From positions 19,951,001-20,015,000 of the forward strand of contig JAKSXM010000002.1 of NCBI GenBank assembly GCA_022575985.1: a stretch of DNA of 64,000 nucleotides, in the 5' to 3' direction. This document shows, one piece after another, positions 60,120-64,000 of this stretch. The stretch comes from Anagrus nilaparvatae (Eukaryota; Arthropoda; Insecta; Hymenoptera; Mymaridae). Within the stretch, counting starts at the first letter, position 1, and each line of letters starts with the position of its first letter. The notes beneath the pieces were generated by a model that did no database searches, was not told the DNA's origin, and saw nothing but the letters and a program-made list of their open reading frames with translations. A program made the translations under genes and the position numbers.

Positions 60120-60902
60120 TGACAACGAGGGCAAATTAAATCGCATATGCAGTGAGCGCGTGCCTACTGTGCGCGCAAATGAAATTGAGCGGGAAATTTA
60201 ATCAAATAAATGAATATTAAATAATTTTTATTGTTTTAATAAAGAAAATTGAAGCCTTTTTAAATGAATTACTAAAATTAAATACGCGAAATAATTCCTA
60301 TATCTCAGCCAAAAAATAGGTTTAAAAAGTATATATAAACCCAGATATGATTAATTAAATTGCTTAAATTGTAGCTTTATCAAGATTTTAAAAAAAAAGA
60401 AGGATTTGTAGTAGGTACAGTTAGAAGTAACAATAAATAAAATTTTTCTATAAATTTTCTTATAGTTTAAACAATGATAACACAAAATTTGTGTTTAAGA
60501 TTTCATGGTAAAATTTTGAAGCTGATGAATTTAACCCATATCTTCCCAAGTGGACTTAAGCAGTCGATTGGATTTTTGGCTAGAAAAAAAAAAAATCTAT
60601 TATAGATAAAAAAAAAGTAATCTAAGTATAAAGAGTTGCTTTTTCATTGCTTGGGGTAAAAATTTCAAAATTCTTGTCCAGAAGTAAAATATAGCCTCTC
60701 AAAGTTAATAAATTTATAGTCTAGAAATTGACCAGAATTTCTGATTGTTGTAAGTACCCGTATCCAAAAGTCCTTTACAGATCTGTTATAAAGAAATAGA
60801 GTAATAATAACTAGTACCAGGAAAGCCGATCTCCAATCGGGTTAGTGTCTAATCTATAAAAATTTGTGTTTGTTAAATTATTGTGAGTCTCATTAGATTT
60901 TT
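60120..60902. other. Gene-free spacer
   Basis: AT-rich with a GC-richer 60140-60200 patch. No gene seen. Confidence 0.5.
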
Positions 60903-61179
60903 CCCATGCACGGAAAAAAAAATACAAGACAAACTAACCCATTACGTTACTGAAATAAGATTAGTATTTTAAGTTATTGAATGGAAAGATTAAACGTTGA
61001 ATTGTCAAATAAAAACATTAGACCAACAAATACTTTGTTAAATCAATGAAGTATTTGCTGGTCTAATGTTTTTATTTGACAATTCAACGTTTAATCTTTC
61101 CATTCAACAACTTAAAATACTAATCTTATTTCAGTAACGTAATGGGTTAGTTTGTCTTATATTTTTTTTACGTGTGGGG
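60903..61179. mobile_element. Foldback element, near-perfect 277-bp palindrome
   Basis: 'Aagacaaactaacccattacgtta' pairs with 'taacgtaatgggttagtttgtctt', and pairing runs inward to a loop near 61030-61048. Outer ends CCCATGCACGG and ACGTGTGGGG are imperfect. Only a handful of mismatches, so it is recent or constrained. No ORF. Confidence 0.9.
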
Positions 61180-61190
61180 TATACGTTTGA

Positions 61191-61257
61191 CCTCCCCCCT
61201 TGGATTTTCAGGTTCCAAAAGTACCTCTTCCTGTAAGCATATTCCATGTTAAAAATT
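61191..61257 (-). repeat. Short reverse-strand relative of family R1
   Basis: Read on the minus strand: TTTTAACATGGAATATGCTT, then AGGAAGAGGTAC, then a G-rich block. This matches the start of the 5682 and 54096 elements. It directly abuts the preceding foldback. Confidence 0.65.
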
Positions 61258-61265
61258 ATTTTTCT

Positions 61266-61496
61266 GGTCAGCGGCCCAAAAGCAAGTATTTTTCGACCCT
61301 TATATAAAGAATGGTTAAATCACATGCAAAGCAAAGCCTAGTTCCCCTGGATACGACGCCCGTAAATATGCTATTTTCATCATAGACTTTCCTTTCTGTG
61401 TTTATGATTTTCATGACCATTTTCAGTTATTAAAATATTAAGGCATATGTTATTTAATTTTACCAGCAAGCAATAAATTTTTCACATTTAATACAG
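61266..61496. other. Short spacer starting with a GTCAGCGGCC motif
   Basis: GTCAGCGGCCCAAAAGCAAGTATTTTTCG at 61267 resembles the start of hairpin repeat copy A at 35043. Nothing else recognised. Confidence 0.5.
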
Positions 61497-61819
61497 GCGC
61501 CAGCCATAGTACTAATCTCGCCCAAAAATTAAATTTCTTTTTCCGAGGATAAAAATAGGTGGTATTTATGTTTTATGGCCCGCTGAACACGAATCCTGGG
61601 TCCATTTTGCGAATTTCGTGGTCAATTTTTTGTTATTAACAAATTATTGGCCAATTTTGCAATAATTTGTTAATAACAAAAAATTGACAACGAAATTCGC
61701 AAAATGGGCCCCGGATTCGTGTTCAGCGGGCCAAAAAACATAAATACCACCTATTTTTATCCTCGGAAAAAGAAATTTAATTTCTTAATTTTTGGGCAAG
61801 ATTAGTATATGGCTGGCGC
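61497..61819. mobile_element. Foldback element with arms of about 150 bp
   Basis: GCGCCAGCC at 61497 pairs with GGCTGGCGC ending 61819. 'Cccgctgaacacgaatcc' near 61582 pairs with 'ggattcgtgttcagcggg' near 61713, and 'ttgttattaacaaattattg' lies at the centre. No ORF. Confidence 0.9.
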
Positions 61820-61820
61820 G

Positions 61821-61880
61821 TTGTGCACAAGATGTACACAAGTTTGTACACAAGCTTGTGCACAAGCTTGTGCACAAAAT
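61821..61880. repeat. Tandem self-complementary 12-mers
   Basis: Iterations of CTTGTGCACAAG and variants (TTGTACACAAG). Each unit is its own reverse complement, so many alternative hairpins are possible. It directly follows the foldback at 61497-61819. Confidence 0.85.
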
Positions 61881-62028
61881 CGCGAAATTTTGTGCATAAA
61901 ATAGAAAAAAACTTTGTTTTAATAAATATGGACGGGAAACCGAAATATAGTCCTTCAGAAGTCCAGGTAATACTCAGGAAGGTATTACTAATTAAAAATA
62001 TGATTTGCCGAAAAAAGGGTCTAAAAGT

Positions 62029-62620
62029 TTTCCAATATGGCGTATCCGAAAACTCTAAAAACACCCGAAAATAAATTTTCTGCATTAGATTTGGGTTTTC
62101 AAGATCAATGAAAACGAATTTGAGATTTAAATTTTCATAATTTGACTGTGCAAATTTATTTCGGTTTTCCAATATGGCGGACCAGAAATTTTAAAAACAC
62201 CCGAAAATCAATTTTCGTTAAAAATAAATGTTTTTTTTCGAGTTTTACTCCTGTCAAAATACGGGTTTGGTTGTATTTTCACTGGCGAAGAAAGTAACTT
62301 TGCTCTTTTATAGGTTTTTTGGGTCGCTGAACACGAAAAAAGTCGCTGGGGGTTATTTCGTAAAGAAATGTGGGCTTCACTCTTAAATTTGCAAAAACTA
62401 CCACCAAAAAGGGTTTTTTTACATATTCGCATTTTGTGCGCTCAGGTTTGCACCATACGGGTTTTTTGGGTCACTGATCAAGAATTTCGACTTCTTTTTC
62501 ATGAATAATCAATATTTCACCTTTAAAATAGCTAAAATTACCCCTAAAAAGGGTGTTTTTGCTATTTTCGTACTTTAAGCATCCAGGATATGCCCATATA
62601 GGTTTTTTACTTTAAGGCGG
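62029..62620. repeat. Low-copy tandem duplications, about 140-150 bp spacing
   Basis: 'Ttccaatatggcg...aaaaacacccgaaaat' occurs at about 62029 and 62167. 'Ggttttttgggtc.ctga' occurs at about 62311 and 62459, with 'aaaaagggtttttt'-like words after each. Diverged, non-coding. Confidence 0.7.
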
Positions 62621-64000
62621 CAATCCTCCCGATTGTTTCGGTAGGGGTACTAAATGATTAAAAATACCAGATGCATGAGATCTCTTAATAATTTGAATAC
62701 ATAAATAATGTAAATAAATAAATAAAGTATTTAAATAAATTTCTTATGATTTGAATTATTTATATTTATTTCATTGCGGTCTGGGCGTGTTTGACAAAAA
62801 TTTGATTTATTTTTAGTTTATAATTAAAGAAAATTCTTGAAGAGAATTAAAATTATCAAGTCCGTAAACCTAAAGTATTATAAATTCCTGTTCTTATCAG
62901 GGCCTGATCAGGCCCTGACTCCTACTTCAAATTATTTTAAGTCCCGGGATTTAGAAGACTTAGCCCTAAATCGAATATATTCTAAGTCCATTTCACCCCC
63001 CCTGCCGAGCCGGACTTTTTTAAATACCCCATCCAATGATCATGTTCCATGTTAAAATCTAGACCCTTTTCCATCAATTTTAGAAAACCAACATCCTTTT
63101 AAGATGCCTCCATTTTTGGACAGAGGGGAGTGGGTGGTTTGAGAAAGAATCGCCCCTATCGCCCCTACGTAAAATTTTCCTAGGAATCCGAATTTAAAAA
63201 ACTGTTTTAATGTACCTAAATCATTTTTTGTTTTGGAGCTTTCTGATTAGCGCATCCCAGGGATTTTTTCGTTCAGGGGAGGGGGGTACAAATAGGTTAT
63301 AAAACAAGAAATTTATGTAGAAGAGTATAGAAGAAAATCAAACCTGTACATTTTTTTAAACTGTAATGTGTAACCGCATGAAAAATGGAATTTCTCGCGC
63401 ATACGCAGTCCAAATCAACTTTTGAACTTCGGAATAAATTCAATAATTATTTGGCGGTAAAAATAAAAAGATTTTCAGACAATGTACCAAAGTATGCCGA
63501 AAATATAAAAAAGGCTGTCAATAATCAAGGTTTCGATCTTGAAAGCTGAAATTGGCCAAGAATACTTATTTTTGTTATGCTATTGACAAAAAATAGTTTG
63601 TACTGATTTCTGCTACCCTTTAGTCAAACTAAGGTCCAGTTGGGGTGGAACCCCTAATCTATTTTTTGTCCGCTATTGTTTTTACTTCAAATTTTAAAAA
63701 ATGGTGTAATAATTTAGAATGGTAAGTAAAGTATCTTTAAAAAGTTTTTGAACTCATTCTTGTTTATAATTTAAAATATTAAGGCAATACAATTTTAAAT
63801 TATAAAAAAAGTTTAAAAGTTGAGCCAGTGAATTTGCCGTTTTAAAAATGTTGATTGTGAAAAATACTTTAAAGTGTGAAATTGCTGATTTTGAAAATCT
63901 AATAGAAATTATAAAATAACTAGTTCATAAAATTTTAAGCCAGTAAAAATAGTTTCAATAAATCTAAATAATGAAAACATTTGAAATAAATAAAATAATA
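62621..64000. other. Repeat-rich gene-free end of window
   Basis: Holds a 22-bp perfect palindrome centred on CCTGATCAGG (62897-62918) and a reverse-strand family R1 relative at 62935-63055 (CATGTTCCATGTTAAAA at its end, CACCCCCC block, 'ttagccctaaatcgaatatattctaagtcc'). Past 63060 I see no gene or clear repeat. Confidence 0.55.

Noticed and set aside
61777..62432. ORFs of 74-131 codons at the repeat-rich end
   Set aside because: They run across foldback arms, the 12-mer array and tandem duplications. The repeated peptide (VHKLVHKLVYKLVY) is encoded by the self-complementary repeat.
1..64000. Integrated wasp-virus (bracovirus-type) segment
   Set aside because: None of the genes I recognise belongs to known viral families, and I see no segment-boundary motifs.

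Overview
The window is eukaryotic nuclear DNA and very AT-rich. Spliceosomal introns (GT...AG, often about 60 to 600 bases) can be read in several genes, and there are many inverted-repeat elements. The SMYD4-like, ecdysteroid-kinase-like and MATH-BTB genes fit an insect. A parasitoid wasp is my guess, but nothing here proves the order.

Layout. (1) Positions 2.1 to 31.6 kb hold a tandem array of six plus-strand 2-oxoglutarate/Fe(II) oxygenase genes, each with an uninterrupted coding exon. Copies 1 to 4 are about 740-790 codons, with a C-terminal helical region and a CxCxxC motif. Copies 5 and 6 are short, catalytic-half-only versions (about 395 codons). Copy 2 has lost both iron-binding histidines. 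A six-exon, probably secreted aldo-keto reductase with a missing catalytic tyrosine sits between copies 2 and 3. (2) 32.9-34.2 kb holds a single-exon MATH-BTB gene on the minus strand. (3) 38.9-59.3 kb holds five minus-strand SMYD4-like genes (TPR-like N-terminus, split SET, MYND finger), each of five coding exons. Genes 2, 3 and 5 are intact. Gene 1 has an early frameshift and a changed SET motif, and gene 4 is broken by frameshifts in exon 2. A plus-strand ecdysteroid-kinase-like gene lies between SMYD genes 2 and 3 and is divergent from gene 2. (4) 59.5-64 kb is gene-free and packed with repeats, including a hAT-like MITE with a perfect 8-bp target duplication.

Between the genes lie long hairpin elements (8.2-8.7, 9.1-11.6, 36.9-37.6, 50.4-52.0, 60.9-61.2 and 61.5-61.8 kb), a G-rich minisatellite (5.7-6.0 kb) and a dispersed repeat family that shares its ancestor. 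No transposase gene, rRNA, tRNA or CRISPR was recognised.

Biologically the window looks like two birth-and-death gene arrays side by side. One is an oxygenase family whose closest architecture, as far as I recall, is in fungi; the other is a putative lysine methyltransferase family. In both, some copies keep an open frame but lose catalytic residues.
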